A DNA stretch of 64,000 nucleotides, taken from contig OX439127.1 of NCBI GenBank assembly GCA_949318235.1, positions 13,163,355 through 13,227,354 on the forward strand, in the 5' to 3' direction. The notes under the pieces are model-generated. The model was not told the origin of the DNA. It was given only the letters and a program-made list of their open reading frames with translations, and ran no database searches. A program made the translations under genes and the position numbers. How positions within the stretch are numbered: position 1 is the stretch's first letter; the number at the start of each line of letters is the position of its first letter. This DNA is from Ecdyonurus torrentis. Its lineage: Eukaryota; Arthropoda; Insecta; Ephemeroptera; Heptageniidae. Shown one piece after another: positions 63,680 through 64,000 of the stretch.

Positions 63680-64000
63680 CACACACACCACCTGTAATTT
63701 TTAAATAATACTCTAATATTCTTACATGTAAATACTTACTTGTCAAGATAAATATATGAAACAATAAAGTTCAAAAAGAAAAAATAATACAAATTACAAA
63801 GTTTATAAGCTACATTAATATTCTATAATGCTATCATCAGTAAGAGAGAGAAAGAGAGAGAAATGCTTACCTTCCAAATCTGGATGCATGGGAGGAAGAT
63901 GTTCATGAACATGAACTGGTCTACGGACAACTTCATGGCTGCCAGGTTTTAAAAAATTCAAGTGCGTATCTCGAACTAGTGGATACTGGGGCACTTCCTG
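52878..64000 (-). CDS. TAF3: TAF3, TFIID subunit 3 with C-terminal PHD finger; 5' end beyond the window
   Basis: Eight exons chain in phase: 63871-64000 (partial), 60632-60761, 56970-58440, 54680-54859, 54499-54596, 54110-54437, 53735-53835 and 52878-53004, giving 854 aa to the stop. The first visible residues (PLVRDTHLNFLKPGSHEVV ... HEHLPPMHP) match the conserved segment after the TAF3 histone fold, which lies off the right edge. A proline-rich and lysine/glutamate-rich middle follows (exon 54680-54859 is almost pure K/E). The PHD finger is ICPAC, PDDGSPMIGCDDCDAWYHW, CVGIQVPP, WYCREC: the full C4HC3 zinc set plus the aromatic and acidic residues that read H3K4me3. A lysine-rich tail ends the protein. 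TAF3 (bip2 in Drosophila) links TFIID to active promoters. One intron, between 54110 and 53835, uses a GC donor. Confidence 0.93.
53105..53212 (+). repeat. Dispersed ~110-bp repeat, copy 3
   Basis: Family of 366-455, in TAF3's last intron; AAAAACGCAGATATATTAGG and GGAATGGGAAATAGTATGAG recognisable. An inverted partial copy follows at about 53483-53567. Confidence 0.55.
53675..53725. repeat. (GA)n microsatellite 9 nt inside the TAF3 PHD intron
   Basis: On the transcribed strand this is a (CT)n run that starts 9 nt after the GTAAGG donor at 53734. Confidence 0.95.
53920..54085. repeat. MITE-like repeat related to 40530-40675
   Basis: Shares GGATGTGAGCA and TTTAAGTCAGCCTTAAAA with the carrier-intron copy. 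It overlaps the TAF3 intron up to about 25 nt from the exon border. Confidence 0.45.
55041..55231. repeat. Multi-unit foldback built from a ~26-bp unit
   Basis: The unit GTCACGCTAAGCAAAATG...CTATCTCATTT occurs twice directly on the left, then twice or more inverted on the right (ACATTTTGCTTCGCGTGAC, ACATTTTGCTATGCGTGAC, GACATTTTGCTTAGCGTGAC). It is more complex than a simple terminal inverted repeat. Confidence 0.7.
55479..55815. mobile_element. TTAA-flanked foldback MITE, family B copy 1
   Basis: Ends AGGCGTAGAACACCTTGAAC and its complement, flanked by TTAA at 55475-55478 and 55816-55819. Long arms meet at a central palindrome with two copies of CACTGACGTCACAG-like sequence. Confidence 0.8.
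56588..56930. mobile_element. Foldback MITE, family A copy 2 (diverged)
   Basis: Follows 1820-2191 in order: CTCTAAAAATAAG, TTATTTGACTTTTCTAGCC, GGGATAAGCG, ACTCACACAGTAAAGGAGAA, GCGGGCTAGAGAAGTCAAAT. The outer ends have drifted. Confidence 0.7.
58647..59275 (+). repeat. Dispersed ~110-bp repeat, copy 4, split by an insertion
   Basis: The left half ends at 58705 and the right half resumes at 59236, separated by the TTAA-flanked element. Confidence 0.65.
58706..59231. mobile_element. TTAA-targeting element nested in a dispersed repeat
   Basis: Ends CGGTGAACCTCAGGCCT and the complement of GGATTAACCTCAGACCT, flanked by TTAA at 58702-58705 and 59232-59235. Its removal rejoins the dispersed repeat as GAGCTTAAACTAACAGGG, matching the other copies (GAGCTTAGACTGACAGGG). 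No frame. Confidence 0.75.
59330..59632. mobile_element. TTAA-flanked foldback MITE, family B copy 2
   Basis: Same ends and arms as 55479-55815, flanked by TTAA at 59326-59329 and 59633-59636. It again has two TGACGTCA sites around the centre and is 34 bp shorter. Confidence 0.8.
59762..59860. repeat. Foldback repeat, copy 2 (relative of 48374-48480)
   Basis: TGTACACTGGTCCCAAATAA, GCTTGCATTTAAGTTTCCCC and GGAGAGGTTAATGCTAAGGT are shared with the 48 kb copy in opposite internal order. Confidence 0.55.
60030..60149. mobile_element. 120-bp Tc1/mariner-type MITE, copy 2
   Basis: Near identical to 42769-42890. The left flank is TA; the right flank has mutated to CA. It lies in a TAF3 intron. Confidence 0.8.
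61056..61208. repeat. Two inverted copies of the dispersed ~110-bp repeat, abutting
   Basis: A plus-oriented half (GAAAAACACATAAATAATTG to AGACCGAGACAGCAT) is followed by a minus-oriented half (AAGTCTAAGCTCATTTCTAT to GTTTTTTCTATCAAATCTTA), forming a foldback. Confidence 0.6.
61358..62695. mobile_element. Putative hAT-like element, 1,338 bp
   Basis: Terminal repeats CAGTGGCGGCCCAA and GACGGGCCGCCACTG, with GC-rich subterminal CCCCCGGGCGCC blocks at both ends and an AT-rich interior. This is the same plan as the confirmed hAT at 18664. No clear 8-bp target duplication: flanks ATCTGTTT and ATTTTTGT agree at five of eight positions. No transposase frame. It sits in the TAF3 intron 60762-63870. 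Confidence 0.65.
62020..62060. repeat. Poly-A tract inside the hAT-like element
   Basis: About 40 As; a poly-T tract of about 28 nt follows at 62274-62301. Confidence 0.9.
63610..63676. repeat. (GT)n microsatellite in a TAF3 intron
   Basis: About 33 GT units about 200 nt downstream of the exon donor, in the direction of transcription. Confidence 0.95.

Overview
The window is nuclear DNA of an arthropod, most likely an insect. It is AT-rich, its genes are split by introns, (TA)n, (GA)n, (GT)n and poly-A tracts are dense, and it carries a gustatory receptor with the 7tm_7 C-terminal signature. I cannot name the species from sequence alone. Six protein genes can be assembled across splice junctions with consistent phases.

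Layout: (1) 0.5-7.8 kb, minus strand: 5' part of an SH3-domain gene, possibly a p85-like PI3-kinase regulatory subunit, in a repeat-rich zone. (2) 13.1-17.8 kb, plus: a complete four-exon gustatory receptor (434 aa). (3) 18.66-20.23 kb: a non-autonomous hAT element with a perfect 8-bp target duplication. (4) 23.7-24.3 kb, plus: a probable two-exon small secreted protein (129 aa). (5) 25.9-43.6 kb, minus: a complete six-exon mitochondrial carnitine/acylcarnitine carrier (301 aa). Its 14.5-kb intron 4 holds, on the opposite strand, a complete four-exon secreted leucine-rich-repeat gene (28.0-35.7 kb, 809 aa) and a palindromic pair of Penelope-like element fragments. (6) 44.0-46.2 kb, plus: beta-tubulin (446 aa), divergent from the carrier across a 420-bp shared promoter region. 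(7) 46.5-52.9 kb: intergenic, with a decayed non-LTR retrotransposon fragment. (8) 52.9-64.0 kb, minus: TAF3, a TFIID subunit with a C-terminal PHD finger; its 5' end lies beyond the window. The genes are ordinary and functionally unrelated to one another.

The unusual content is in the repeats. At 3.79-3.84 kb there is a complete type I hammerhead ribozyme with a loopless stem III. It sits downstream of a CCAAT/TATA promoter inside a long inverted-repeat element. A second copy of this element at 8.2-8.7 kb is a zig-zag of alternating inverted segments whose turn-points fall at the ribozyme cleavage site. The Penelope-like pair at 36.37-38.50 kb has two 1,054-bp arms of equal length around a 23-bp spacer and carries hammerhead-like core motifs just after its GIY-YIG reading frames. 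Several foldback/MITE families with TTAA, TA or 8-bp target duplications are present in two or more copies, and two nested insertions can be dated relative to their hosts.
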